A stretch of DNA of 24,368 bases from a virus. The stretch is taken from positions 1 through 24,368 of the IMG/VR virus record IMGVR_UViG_3300028423_000044; one strand, written 5' to 3'. Below the pieces are notes generated by a model. It was not told where the DNA came from. It searched no databases and saw only the letters and a list, made by a program, of their open reading frames with translations. Position numbers and translations under genes: made by a program. Below, piece after piece: positions 15,330-22,367 of the stretch (position 1 is the first letter of the stretch; the number at the start of each line of letters is the position of its first letter).

Positions 15330-17199
15330 ACCAATTCTTGCCGATATCTGTGGAACCTGCAAGCGGACACATCAGTCCTAAGTCCTTGCCTGCCCACTCG
15401 ATAGCGTCACGCTGTATCTCACCCAACCGTTCTGCTGCGTCTCTCGATCCGATCACCTCTGTCTGCCACTCGTCGTGCGGCCACGTGACCAGCTTGAAGT
15501 TGATCTTCTCCTTCTCTGCGTCTGTGATCCACTTTAGGCAGGCATGTTTCATTATGGTGGACTCACCATTCTGCAACATACCAGCCAGTGTCTTGTGTTC
15601 AGATGGTACAATAACCTTGCGGCCATCATAACCCCTGAAATAACCCCTCTCTGCGATCTGCGGGATGATCTTCGTCTTGAGTTTCTTGAGACCGCTAATG
15701 CTCTCCATGAAGTTGAACACTGCACCGGAAGCCTGCTGACTAGAGACCCGTAGGATCTGGCCGATCTTGGCGTTGCCTGCACCCAACAGAAAGGCGTAGA
15801 TGAAAGTCTTGGCATCATCACGAATGATGTGGTCGAGACCTAAGGCCTTCCTGTTGAGGTTGTGGATGTCTGTCTCATCCTCCTTCTTACCGCTGATGAT
15901 AGCGTGTACGTACTCCTCTGACTGCATCAGGTCGGCCAGTACCCGAAGCTGGATACCCTCTGCGTCTGTGCCTACAAGCCAGTTACCCTCTTCCACTGTC
16001 CAGAGGGCACGGAAGGGTCCGTCATACTTAGCCTTCACCTCCTCCACTGCAGTCTTAGCGTCACCGTGAAAGGCTGCAGGTATGTTGGCCTGATTGGGTG
16101 CAGCATGTGACAGTCTGCCTGTCCACGCACCAATGTGATTGAAGCGTCCATGAATGCGACCATCAGGGGCTACACAACCCAACCACTCCACAAGACTAGA
16201 CCGCCGACCATCGAGAGTCAGCCACTCTGCCAGAGCCTTAGCGCCGGAGGGTGCAGTAGGCGGGAGAGTGTTGAGGTTGTTCTCGCTGCAGGTCCATCCG
16301 TAGAAGGCGTAGTGCTTAGCCTTGTCAGGGTCAGTGCCATCCCGCTCGAAGGCGATGTGGCCCTTAGTCTTCTCGTAGGGTTTCCAGCCCGCCTCCCACA
16401 GACGCTCGATGCGCTGCTTAGGAGAGGAGGCAGAGAACTCTACATAGTCATAGCAGACCAGATCATCCCCATCCTTGTGGGTCTGAGGGTATTTCTCAAG
16501 GGCGTCAGTCACTGACTTGTAGAGAGAACCGTCAGCCTTAACACGGTACTTGATACGCTTGACCTCCTTGAGGACAGGCGGGAAGTCGATCTGGAACTGA
16601 TCCTGAAGCAGGTCCATCCGGTCAAGGATTTCGACAAGCATCTTCTCCGCAGTATCTGCGTCGAATGCAAAGCCGTTTCTCCGCATCTGTTCGCACACGA
16701 TCTGGATGTCATGCTCACAGCGCAGGGCCTTAGCCCACTGCTTGTCCATGATGACAGGCTTGAACCGCTCGAAGAGCTTGAGGGTTACGGCCACATCATT
16801 GACGCAGTAGTCCTCCATTTCCTGAGTGAGGCCACCAGCAAAGTCCTTGAAGTCACCCTTGTGTAGACCCAACCGCCTACCCCACGCATCGAGAGAGTGG
16901 CCTCCTAAGACATCGTAGTTGACCAGTCGGCTGATGATCAGTGTGTCGATCACGTCCTTCTCTTCGATGGTGTGGCCCAACAGTCTGTTGATAACCGGAA
17001 CATCGAAGCCGATCCCGTTGTGAAATACGAACTTGTTGTACTGGTGACAGTAGTGCTTGAAGCGAAGAGCCTCAGCAGGATCGGAGGTTAGGTTGCGGAA
17101 GATCTCGACAGCCTTAGTCTTCACGTCCTGACACACGATGATCCAGATGTGCTTGGCATCGAGGTCGTCTGTTTCAATGTCAACTGCTGTGATCTTCAT
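15316..17199 (-). CDS. Family A (T7-like) DNA polymerase with 3'-5' exonuclease
   Basis: I start at ATG 17199 (MKITAVDIETD) with AGGAGAG just upstream; the frame extends to a TTG at 17214. The 627-aa protein has exonuclease motifs Exo I DIETD (D7, E9), Exo II FHNGIGFDVPVINRL and Exo III DYCVNDVAVTLKLF. The polymerase motifs are A LVGTDAEGIQLRVLADLM (about 405-422), B RDDAKTFIYAFLLGAG (about 458-473) and C PHDEW (about 573-577). It ends KNWFDTH like T7 polymerase but is about 75 residues shorter than T7 gp5. At the position of E. coli Phe762 it has Tyr, as in T7, while the usual Tyr766 is Leu. The HNH gene upstream overlaps its start by 20 nt. Confidence 0.95.
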   Translation of the reverse strand: MKITAVDIETDDLDAKHIWIIVCQDVKTKAVEIFRNLTSDPAEALRFKHYCHQYNKFVFHNGIGFDVPVINRLLGHTIEEKDVIDTLIISRLVNYDVLGGHSLDAWGRRLGLHKGDFKDFAGGLTQEMEDYCVNDVAVTLKLFERFKPVIMDKQWAKALRCEHDIQIVCEQMRRNGFAFDADTAEKMLVEILDRMDLLQDQFQIDFPPVLKEVKRIKYRVKADGSLYKSVTDALEKYPQTHKDGDDLVCYDYVEFSASSPKQRIERLWEAGWKPYEKTKGHIAFERDGTDPDKAKHYAFYGWTCSENNLNTLPPTAPSGAKALAEWLTLDGRRSSLVEWLGCVAPDGRIHGRFNHIGAWTGRLSHAAPNQANIPAAFHGDAKTAVEEVKAKYDGPFRALWTVEEGNWLVGTDAEGIQLRVLADLMQSEEYVHAIISGKKEDETDIHNLNRKALGLDHIIRDDAKTFIYAFLLGAGNAKIGQILRVSSQQASGAVFNFMESISGLKKLKTKIIPQIAERGYFRGYDGRKVIVPSEHKTLAGMLQNGESTIMKHACLKWITDAEKEKINFKLVTWPHDEWQTEVIGSRDAAERLGEIQRDAIEWAGKDLGLMCPLAGSTDIGKNWFDTH

Positions 17200-17779
17200 A
17201 CTCTCTCCTCGCAATCCTAAGACTATCCCGTATAGTCTTCTTTGTTATCTTACATACACTAGCATGTTTAGATAAGTTTTCTTCTGCTGTTAAGATTTGC
17301 AAGTTACCTGACCAGTGTGGTCCACCATCTGACAAAGGCCACATGTGATCTACATGGTGTTCGATACCAGTTGCTATAGACAGGACTTCACGTAATTTGT
17401 ACACGTCTCGTATCCTTTGTCTCTCTACGACACAGTTACGGAGAAATCTAGGAACAGCCTTAAGTTTAATTGATCTTCTTCGTGCCTCCCACTCAGCATA
17501 TTTTTCTTTATTAGCCTGTCTGTAGTTTTTACGGTACTTAGCATACTTATCTTTATTAGCTTCGTAGTATTCTTTCCGAAAGGCAGGGTCGTACGGTTTT
17601 AGCTTATCTTTATTAGCTTCGTACCAAAGTTTATTGACCTGTCTAATCTTTTCTCTATTAGCTTCGTTGTAAGTTTTCATACAAGCCTTACACTGGTTAT
17701 GATACCCATCCTTCCTAGACCTGTTACGCCTGAACTTCTCGTAGGGCTTGGTCTCTTCACATGTAGAACATTTCTTCAT
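17180..17779 (-). CDS. HNH homing endonuclease (insert between helicase and polymerase)
   Basis: The 199-aa protein starts with a treble-clef metal site (C4-x2-C7 and C30-x2-C33), then four copies of an AN(K/R)(E/D)K motif at 39-44, 54-59, 73-78 and 88-93. The C-terminal HNH domain is HHVDHMWPLSDGG, with D144 H145, then N159 in WSGNLQILTAEENLSKH, ending with H172. Free-standing phage homing endonucleases look like this; they cut uninserted alleles and spread by repair. Base use is clearly more AT-rich than its neighbours, a sign of separate origin. Its 3' end encodes the ribosome site and start of the DNA polymerase gene in another frame. ATG at 17779 has AGGTAAGCT upstream. Confidence 0.9.
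   Translation of the reverse strand: MKKCSTCEETKPYEKFRRNRSRKDGYHNQCKACMKTYNEANREKIRQVNKLWYEANKDKLKPYDPAFRKEYYEANKDKYAKYRKNYRQANKEKYAEWEARRRSIKLKAVPRFLRNCVVERQRIRDVYKLREVLSIATGIEHHVDHMWPLSDGGPHWSGNLQILTAEENLSKHASVCKITKKTIRDSLRIARREYEDHSS
17546..17623 (-). repeat. 21-bp exact direct repeat inside the HNH gene
   Basis: Two identical 21-bp copies at 17546-17566 and 17603-17623 (core TCTTTATTAGCTTCGTA on the + strand), 57 bp or 19 codons apart, encode two of the YEANKDK units. Partly matching copies lie on either side. The near-perfect identity indicates a recent internal duplication. Confidence 0.8.
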
Positions 17780-17826
17780 AGCTTACCTATCCATTCCATC
17801 GCGTCATCATGTGGGTCATCAAGCAA
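17776..17826 (-). pseudogene. Out-of-frame acidic tail of the primase-helicase (+1 frame)
   Basis: Right after the primase-helicase stop, the +1 frame reads LDDPHDDAMEWIGKL and then TGA, which overlaps the ATG of the HNH gene by four bases (ATGA), as native gene ends do throughout this operon. Removing one T from the TTT at the end of the helicase frame would give a single protein ending DRLLDDPHDDAMEWIGKL. T7 gp4 also ends in an acidic tail with an aromatic residue that binds DNA polymerase. It may be a frameshift mutation, a sequencing indel or programmed +1 frameshifting. Confidence 0.45.
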
Positions 17827-19417
17827 ACCTATCGTACTTCTCCGAGAGAGTAAAGGAGTCTGCATTGAAATAGAGCTTACCGGCAAAACCTGTTGATCCT
17901 GCAGGTCTGTTCTTGGTGATGAGGAGGCTCGTTGTGTTACGTTCATCCTCGTCCTCAGTCATCTTGTCACGTTCCAGTTTGACTACAACACTAGCTCGCT
18001 TGCCAATGGTGCGGCAGTCCCTGATCTGTCCCTCGTCATTCTCGTGGGCGATGGTCACGATACCCACGTTCAACTCTGCAGCCATGCGGGATAGCTGGAC
18101 AGACAGGGCGGACAACCACTTCTCGATACTGTCATCAGTCGTGCGGCTGTAGGACAAATCCTGAATAGGCTCGAAGAAGACGTAATTCACACCGCAGGCC
18201 TGAGAGAAGTACCTGATACGCTCAAGGATGACCATAGGGTCTTCGTCAACACCGATCTGGAACTGGTACAGGTTCTCGTTCTTGGAGATATCCACGATAG
18301 CCTGCTCGACCTGTTCCTGCATACCCGCCTCCTCGATGAGATCCACACGGGTCAGGTTCCTGTTCAGGTGGTAGGAGACCAGACCCAACAGGCTACGCTT
18401 CTTCGTCTCTTCGAGGTGACAGATAGCAATCGGCACATCAGAGTGCTTGCTGATCATGTGGTACTCAAGGTAGCGCATGAACTCAGTCTTGCCGATACCC
18501 TCCGGTGCCTGAAAGACAGTCATGTGCCCCTGCATCAGACCCAAAGCCAGATCGTCGAAGGCCTGTATTCCGGTGGGAATATACCGAGCATCATCCTTCT
18601 GGTTGAAGATCGACAGGAACTGATCAGGCGTATTCCACACGTTCTGTGGTGTGTACTTCTTTGCATTGCGGAAGGCGTTGCGGAAGGACGATCCAGCACC
18701 CGCCTCAAGGAACTCATTAGCATCCTTGTACTTGTCGTGAGGGATGCGGTAGACCTTGTTGGGGAAGAGTGCTGCGATCTTGTCGGCGACACCATCACCA
18801 CTGCTGTCAGCGTCAACAGACAGGATGATCTTCGAGAAGCTGTCGAGCCACTCCTTCGCCTTACCCTGCCAGAGTTTCTTGGAGGGTGAGGCAGAGGGTA
18901 GAGAGACTACAGGATACCTCTTCTCAAGCATCTGGTAAGCAGACAGTGCGTCGATCTCACCCTCAGTGATCACTACCATTGGGGCAGAGCCAGCATTGAA
19001 CTTGTCCATGCCGAAGAGTTCGTCACCCTTGAAGCCAGCCTCTGCGTGGAAATCCTTAGGGAAGGTACGGATCTTCCTACCACCGGAAGGGTACACATAG
19101 GCCTGCTTCCTGACCTGACCCTCTACAGACACAAAGGTCTGCACGTCATAGAAGTTGAGGACATCCTCGATGATGCCTCTGACAGGCTGTTGCTTGAGGC
19201 TGAGGGGTTCAGTGATAGCCTTCATCGGTGTCTCCTTCTCAGAGTAGGGAGTGAATGGGTAGGCTTCAATAGCCCAGTCCTTGAGTAGTCGTGGGCTGTT
19301 GGGGTAGCCCCTGTCGCATGAAAAGCAGTGACCCTTCTGCGTCTGCTCGTTGTAGGCGAAGGCATCGCTGCTGTCGCAGTCCTTGAAGGGACAGGGCTGG
19401 TGTGTTCTCTCTGCCAT
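17819..19417 (-). CDS. Primase-helicase (T7 gp4-like)
   Basis: The 532-aa protein unites primase and DnaB-type helicase. The zinc ribbon is C9-x4-C14...C31-x2-C34 (CPFKDC, CFSC). The TOPRIM fold shows ITEGEIDALSA (E152, E154, D156) and SVDADSSGDG (D202, D204). The helicase part has Walker A APEGIGKT at 304-311, where the usual first Gly is Ala, then a Walker B-like VNYVFFEPIQDL, IVTIAHEND, and a final LLITKNRPAGSTG loop. It unwinds the fork and makes primers, working with the polymerase and SSB downstream. The frame stops shortly after SEKYDRFA; an acidic tail continues in the +1 frame. The ATG overlaps the ThyX stop by one base with GGAGAACTG upstream. Confidence 0.93.
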   Translation of the reverse strand: MAERTHQPCPFKDCDSSDAFAYNEQTQKGHCFSCDRGYPNSPRLLKDWAIEAYPFTPYSEKETPMKAITEPLSLKQQPVRGIIEDVLNFYDVQTFVSVEGQVRKQAYVYPSGGRKIRTFPKDFHAEAGFKGDELFGMDKFNAGSAPMVVITEGEIDALSAYQMLEKRYPVVSLPSASPSKKLWQGKAKEWLDSFSKIILSVDADSSGDGVADKIAALFPNKVYRIPHDKYKDANEFLEAGAGSSFRNAFRNAKKYTPQNVWNTPDQFLSIFNQKDDARYIPTGIQAFDDLALGLMQGHMTVFQAPEGIGKTEFMRYLEYHMISKHSDVPIAICHLEETKKRSLLGLVSYHLNRNLTRVDLIEEAGMQEQVEQAIVDISKNENLYQFQIGVDEDPMVILERIRYFSQACGVNYVFFEPIQDLSYSRTTDDSIEKWLSALSVQLSRMAAELNVGIVTIAHENDEGQIRDCRTIGKRASVVVKLERDKMTEDEDERNTTSLLITKNRPAGSTGFAGKLYFNADSFTLSEKYDRFA

Positions 19418-20091
19418 CAGTTCTCCATCAGTGCAGACCAGCTAACAGGGAACAGGTCTCCCATCACATTGCTGATCTGGTCGGCCACCAGACGGCTCTC
19501 GTACTGAGTGTCAGTGGCACAGCGTAGTTTACACATTGCAGCGAAGGCGTCAAGGCTACCGCTCCACCACCATTCAGTCATGGTGCTTTGAGGCAGGACC
19601 ATTCGGGCTTGCTCAGGTGCCACACCCTCGTCAAGAAGTTGGTTGTATAGTCCAAGAGCCTTGTTGTTGTAGTACAACAGACCCGCATTACTCTCAACAA
19701 CACCGTCAGATCCTTGCTTCTTGTCAGCACTACGTCCACGCCAAACATCAGGCACGTAGAACTCAGGCTCATTGTCTACATAGCGACGACTGATCTCGTT
19801 CCAGCGCAAAAACTTATGCTTAACCAACTGTCGAGCCACGAAGATCGGGGCCTTAACGTGGTAGGATGCAAAGGCATGACCGAAGGGTGACAAGTGCTTG
19901 TGCTTGGCGAGATACTTGATCAACTTGGTGTCTTTGTCTGACAGAACCATCTCAAGGTATTCACCTTGTTCGTCTTGTTTTACTGCACCTTCCACAAGTT
20001 CACTCTTCTTACCGAAGCTAACACGGGCTGCATTTACAGTTGTTAAGTCCGATCCACAATGATCAATGTAAGTCACTTCTATTTTTGACAT
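19417..20091 (-). CDS. thyX: Flavin-dependent thymidylate synthase ThyX
   Basis: The 224-aa product makes dTMP from dUMP with FAD and methylene-tetrahydrofolate. The ThyX signature RHRx7S appears as KHKFLRWNEIS (K91 H92 K93 to S101), continuing SRRYVD. Flanking family blocks are SPFGHAFASYHVKAPIFVARQ (67-87 region) and the C-terminal VLPQSTMTEWWWSGSLDAF, with LRCATDTQYE near the end. Both arginines of the RHR motif are lysines, which I have seen in other phage ThyX, so activity is still likely. An HNH gene overlaps its start by 29 nt. It is placed between that endonuclease and the primase-helicase and supplies thymidylate for replication. Confidence 0.93.
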   Translation of the reverse strand: MSKIEVTYIDHCGSDLTTVNAARVSFGKKSELVEGAVKQDEQGEYLEMVLSDKDTKLIKYLAKHKHLSPFGHAFASYHVKAPIFVARQLVKHKFLRWNEISRRYVDNEPEFYVPDVWRGRSADKKQGSDGVVESNAGLLYYNNKALGLYNQLLDEGVAPEQARMVLPQSTMTEWWWSGSLDAFAAMCKLRCATDTQYESRLVADQISNVMGDLFPVSWSALMEN

Positions 20092-20527
20092 CTTTCATCC
20101 ACTCCAGTAGATTTTCCAGTACTTCTATACTAGTGTTGTTTTTTATTCGGTTAGCTTTTCTAGATAGCCAATGGACATTACCTTCTACGTACCCTAGCTC
20201 TGGTATGAATCTATCTAACTCAGCCGCATGTTCATCTGATCTATCAGTTACAAGGTTAAGATCGACACGAAGGATAGGGCAAACGCCAGTCCAAATACTC
20301 TCAAGGTAGTCTGGTGTAAGATCGAAAGGCACACCCAAATGTTTAGCTCTGCTTTTTGCCCTTGTACATCTATGTAAGAAAGGGTTGTTATTCCTATGTG
20401 ATTTGTATCTTGCTTTTTGGATTTCGTTAGCACATGTTTTGCAGTAAGGTCTAAGCCTTCCAGACCTGTCATTCCTCACGGGAAACTCTGATTCATCTTT
20501 ATCTGTGTTACAACTGTTACATAGCAT
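20063..20527 (-). CDS. HNH / Endo VII-like homing endonuclease (insert before thyX)
   Basis: The 154-aa protein begins with a C-x2-C...C-x2-C metal site (MLCNSCNTDKDESEF and YCKTCANE), followed by a basic linker and an HNH-like core, DEHAAELDRF then GYVEGNVHWLSRKANRIKNN, typical of small phage endonucleases of the HNH/Endo VII fold. The first catalytic His is less plain than in the other HNH protein. The gene is AT-rich and overlaps the thyX start by 29 nt. ATG at 20527 has AGAGGAG upstream and a sigma70 promoter about 30 nt before it, which probably also drives thyX and primase-helicase. Confidence 0.8.
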   Translation of the reverse strand: MLCNSCNTDKDESEFPVRNDRSGRLRPYCKTCANEIQKARYKSHRNNNPFLHRCTRAKSRAKHLGVPFDLTPDYLESIWTGVCPILRVDLNLVTDRSDEHAAELDRFIPELGYVEGNVHWLSRKANRIKNNTSIEVLENLLEWMKDVKNRSDLH

Positions 20528-20557
20528 AGTAAACTCCTCTGTAGCTACATGAGTATA

Positions 20558-20586
20558 GTTATACCATACACTACCTTAAAAGTCAA
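20558..20586 (-). promoter_or_regulatory. Strong sigma70-type promoter upstream of HNH-thyX-helicase
   Basis: On the - strand TTGACT (20581-20586), an ideal 17-nt spacer and TATAAC (20558-20563). It lies in one of the few true gaps of the operon. An inverted repeat GTATA-GT-TATAC overlaps the -10 and might bind a regulator, though this may be chance. Confidence 0.8.
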
Positions 20587-20628
20587 CACCCAAATAAGGC
20601 ACTACCCATACAATCAATCAGTGTTACT

Positions 20629-20844
20629 TTAATCTGACTCATAGTCTTTCACTCCATGTTTGTCGATGTCTACTAACATTTGTTCAAGCATCCAGACTAC
20701 ATCAGACTTACTCTCTCCGTCAACAGTGACAGGCTTTTCAGTCCATGCTGGTCCTTCTCCCAAGAAGCAGTACTCATGTACAGCATAGTAAGTCTCACCG
20801 TCTGGAGTAAGGTGTCTCATCAGTTGGTAATGCCAGTGTGACAT
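20629..20844 (-). CDS. Conserved hypothetical phage protein (71 aa)
   Basis: ATG at 20844 overlaps the previous stop by one base (TGATG). The product begins MSHWHYQLMRHLTPDGETYY and continues AVHEYCFLGEGPAWTEKPVT, with an acidic C-terminus (LEQMLVDIDKHGVKDYESD). I recall the YYAVHE...WTEKPV pattern from small proteins in many phages, without known function. It is the last gene before the 20.57-kb promoter gap, so the upstream transcript may fall off here. Confidence 0.75.
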   Translation of the reverse strand: MSHWHYQLMRHLTPDGETYYAVHEYCFLGEGPAWTEKPVTVDGESKSDVVWMLEQMLVDIDKHGVKDYESD

Positions 20845-21137
20845 CAGAAGACTTCTCCCAACAGTTTATCAAAAGCCTTGTGCATCAGCAGGGTCTCAGG
20901 CTCATACTCGTATGCGGTGTAGTACTTGAGAACTCGAATGGTAGCCTTACCATCATGGATCAACTCATTGAGGTCAGTCTGTTGGAAGTCCTTCAGCTTC
21001 TCAAGATTAAGCAGACGCTCGACCTCATCACAGATAGTCTCAAGGCTGTCTTCTAAGCCAACGATAACAAACTCTGTGAAGATGTCATCGTTACCCTCAA
21101 GCAGTCGTTGAACCAGTTTCTCTCTAGCTGTTGTCAT
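20844..21137 (-). CDS. Acidic helical hypothetical protein (97 aa)
   Basis: ATG at 21137 shares a base with the stop of the upstream membrane-peptide gene and has GAGGG upstream. The product is rich in Leu, Glu and Asp and probably all-helical (LEDSLETICDEVERLLNLEK). It contains an ATIRVLKYYTAYEYEP segment near the C-terminal third. No family is recognised. It is the second gene after the 21.35-kb promoter. Confidence 0.7.
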   Translation of the reverse strand: MTTAREKLVQRLLEGNDDIFTEFVIVGLEDSLETICDEVERLLNLEKLKDFQQTDLNELIHDGKATIRVLKYYTAYEYEPETLLMHKAFDKLLGEVF

Positions 21138-21283
21138 CAGTCTACCCTCAGTGTTGAGTTCACTGCTATAGCCAAAGCAAAGTAGGCTACAACAGAAGTC
21201 AGGTCAAGGTTCAGTAAGTAGGCTACACCATAACAGACTAGACAGGCTAGTGTGTATACTGCCAGTGAAGCTAGTGTCTGCAT
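21137..21283 (-). CDS. Small membrane protein (48 aa)
   Basis: ATG at 21283 has AAAGGACAG upstream and is the first start after the 21.35-kb promoter. The 48-aa product is mostly hydrophobic: MQTLASLAVYTLACLVCYGV, a short AYLLNLDL turn, then TSVVAYFALAIAV and a charged end (LRVD). Two membrane segments are likely. The TGA overlaps the next ATG by one base. No family is recognised; host-membrane takeover or a holin-like role are open guesses. Confidence 0.65.
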   Translation of the reverse strand: MQTLASLAVYTLACLVCYGVAYLLNLDLTSVVAYFALAIAVNSTLRVD

Positions 21284-21341
21284 TGTCTGTCCTTTCAATT
21301 ATACTGTAAGGGTATATACTCACCCGCCAGCCGACAAGCTG

Positions 21342-21369
21342 AGTATACAGCCGATCTCAGACCTGTCAA
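21342..21369 (-). promoter_or_regulatory. Strong sigma70-type promoter
   Basis: On the - strand TTGACA (21364-21369), a 16-nt spacer and TATACT (21342-21347), followed by a second perfect TATAAT (21298-21303) without a good -35. The -35 overlaps the stop codon of the 32-aa membrane peptide gene. It starts the transcript through the 48-, 97- and 71-aa genes and possibly further. Confidence 0.8.
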
Positions 21370-21464
21370 GAAAAAAGTTTCCTGATCCACCACATGACTA
21401 CAAACACCCACTGCCAGCACAGGATCAGGAGGATGATCACGACCAGATCAAAAAAGAGGCTCAT
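21366..21464 (-). CDS. Tiny hydrophobic membrane peptide (32 aa)
   Basis: ATG at 21464 has GGAGAGATGT upstream and overlaps the end of the preceding gene in another frame. The peptide starts MSLFFDLVVIILLILCWQW, continues VFVVMWWI, and ends in a basic RKLFS. It forms one long, Trp-rich membrane span with a positive end. The gene is far below usual calling cut-offs, so support is the ribosome site, the fit between neighbours and the clean membrane pattern. Function is unknown. Confidence 0.5.
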   Translation of the reverse strand: MSLFFDLVVIILLILCWQWVFVVMWWIRKLFS

Positions 21465-21672
21465 ACATCTCTCCACTCTCATACCGTCTGAGAAGCTCTG
21501 TAAGCCTCACTGACAGGCGGTCTGCTTTCTGGTAGTCACCCACCCACTCGGCCTCGTCCCGCTCTCTGCGGGCCTCTCTGAGGCTCTGAGAGATAGGCAC
21601 TACACCATCTAAGGTAAAGCCCATCCTCTCTGCTAGTTGTAGACTTCGTGTTCGTAGTTTCGCATCACCCAC
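21448..21672 (-). CDS. Small helical protein, UVR-motif-like C-terminus (74 aa)
   Basis: The start is uncertain. GTG at 21672 has a perfect AGGAGG 8 nt upstream but lies 40 nt inside the preceding gene; ATG at 21624 would give 58 aa with a weaker site. The C-terminal half is a charged helix pair (REARRERDEAEWVGDYQKAD, then RLSVRLTELLRR) that looks like the UvrB/UvrC 'UVR' helical hairpin. No catalytic motif is present. It may bind a protein partner; function is unknown. Confidence 0.6.
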   Translation of the reverse strand: MGDAKLRTRSLQLAERMGFTLDGVVPISQSLREARRERDEAEWVGDYQKADRLSVRLTELLRRYESGEMYEPLF

Positions 21673-21836
21673 AGGATCGCCTCCTCTGTCTCTTGTGCGG
21701 TTAGTGGGTAGGGTATACCTTCCCAGTCCGTACCAGCATTGACCTCAAAGAATGGGTCAGTATTGCTGTCGTAGTCTCCCTTGTGGATCAGTTCGACAAA
21801 GACCTCGATCCCATCTACTTCAACAACATACAGCAT
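21633..21836 (-). CDS. Acidic hypothetical protein (67 aa)
   Basis: ATG at 21836 has AAGGAAATGAC upstream and lies just after the stop of the previous gene. The product starts MLYVVEVDGIEVFVELIHKG and includes DPFFEVNAGTDWEGIPYPLT and TAQETEEAILWVMRNYEHE. It looks like a small alpha/beta acidic protein. No family is recognised. Confidence 0.65.
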   Translation of the reverse strand: MLYVVEVDGIEVFVELIHKGDYDSNTDPFFEVNAGTDWEGIPYPLTAQETEEAILWVMRNYEHEVYN

Positions 21837-21837
21837 G

Positions 21838-22041
21838 TCATTTCCTTACCTGCCAGTTGATCCAACAGTCTACGCAGTGACCCTTGCCTAAGCCTAAGTC
21901 AATCAGCCAGACCAGATTGAACCTCTTTTCTTTCTTCCACTGCCAGTTGCGGGCAGAGAATGTCTGGTTGCTCGCCCCACCTAAGACCACATTGATCAGG
22001 ATGGAAAGGGCAATGCCTACCCTATGGAGATACTTCAACAT
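21838..22041 (-). CDS. Small conserved membrane-anchored phage protein (67 aa)
   Basis: ATG at 22041 lies 20 nt inside the preceding gene. The N-terminus has one membrane segment (VGIALSILINVVLGG, about 8-22), followed by GASNQTFSARNWQWKKEKRF and a C-terminal GHCVDCWINWQ. From memory the LGGxSNQTFSARNW block is conserved in small proteins of tailed phages and prophages, with no function assigned. The CxxC-like C-terminus could bind metal. Confidence 0.7.
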   Translation of the reverse strand: MLKYLHRVGIALSILINVVLGGASNQTFSARNWQWKKEKRFNLVWLIDLGLGKGHCVDCWINWQVRK

Positions 22042-22192
22042 GCGGATACCTCCAGACCTGTATGGTTGCAGTGACAGGCGGATAGGCGTAGCCTAAAGGA
22101 TGCCGCCGTGCCTCCTCCTCAGTCTCGAATGGACCAGCCGTCCGACGTTCATTCGTGCCGGACTCTACCCAACTCACTCTCCAGTTAGACAT
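22022..22192 (-). CDS. Hypothetical protein (56 aa)
   Basis: ATG at 22192 has AGGAGAGAACG upstream, an excellent ribosome site. The 56-aa product starts MSNWRVSWVESGTNERRTAG, has an acidic/basic PFETEEEARRHP segment and ends WRYPHVEVSP. It overlaps the preceding gene by 8 nt and the next by 20 nt. The pattern resembles a small beta-strand/helix domain (like a 'host-nuclease' or SPOR-sized fold), but no family can be assigned. Confidence 0.65.
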   Translation of the reverse strand: MSNWRVSWVESGTNERRTAGPFETEEEARRHPLGYAYPPVTATIQVWRYPHVEVSP

Positions 22193-22367
22193 CGTTCTCT
22201 CCTGTCGTACAGTGCCCAGACTTGATCAGATGGTGGGCCATCCGCCCATACCATCCTTGCAGTCGCCAGACTGTTCCGGTATTGATCAGGTGTTGGAAGG
22301 CCTCGATGAATTCATCATCCGTGCTGTCCTCCAACTCGATCTTAGAGATTGCCTCAAAGTCAGTCAT
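22185..22367 (-). CDS. Small conserved phage protein (60 aa)
   Basis: ATG at 22367 overlaps the preceding stop by 8 nt. The acidic N-terminal half (LEDSTDDEFIEAFQHLINTG) leads into TVWRLQGWYGRMAHHLIKSG. I remember the 'LINTG-W-LQG-YGR-A-LI-G' pattern from very many unrelated tailed phages, always as a short protein without known function. A strongly conserved helical C-terminus suggests a binding role. Confidence 0.75.
   Translation of the reverse strand: MTDFEAISKIELEDSTDDEFIEAFQHLINTGTVWRLQGWYGRMAHHLIKSGHCTTGENDV

Noticed and set aside
18368-18889. + strand ORF of 173 codons
   Set aside because: Antisense to the primase-helicase, whose TOPRIM and Walker motifs fix the frame.
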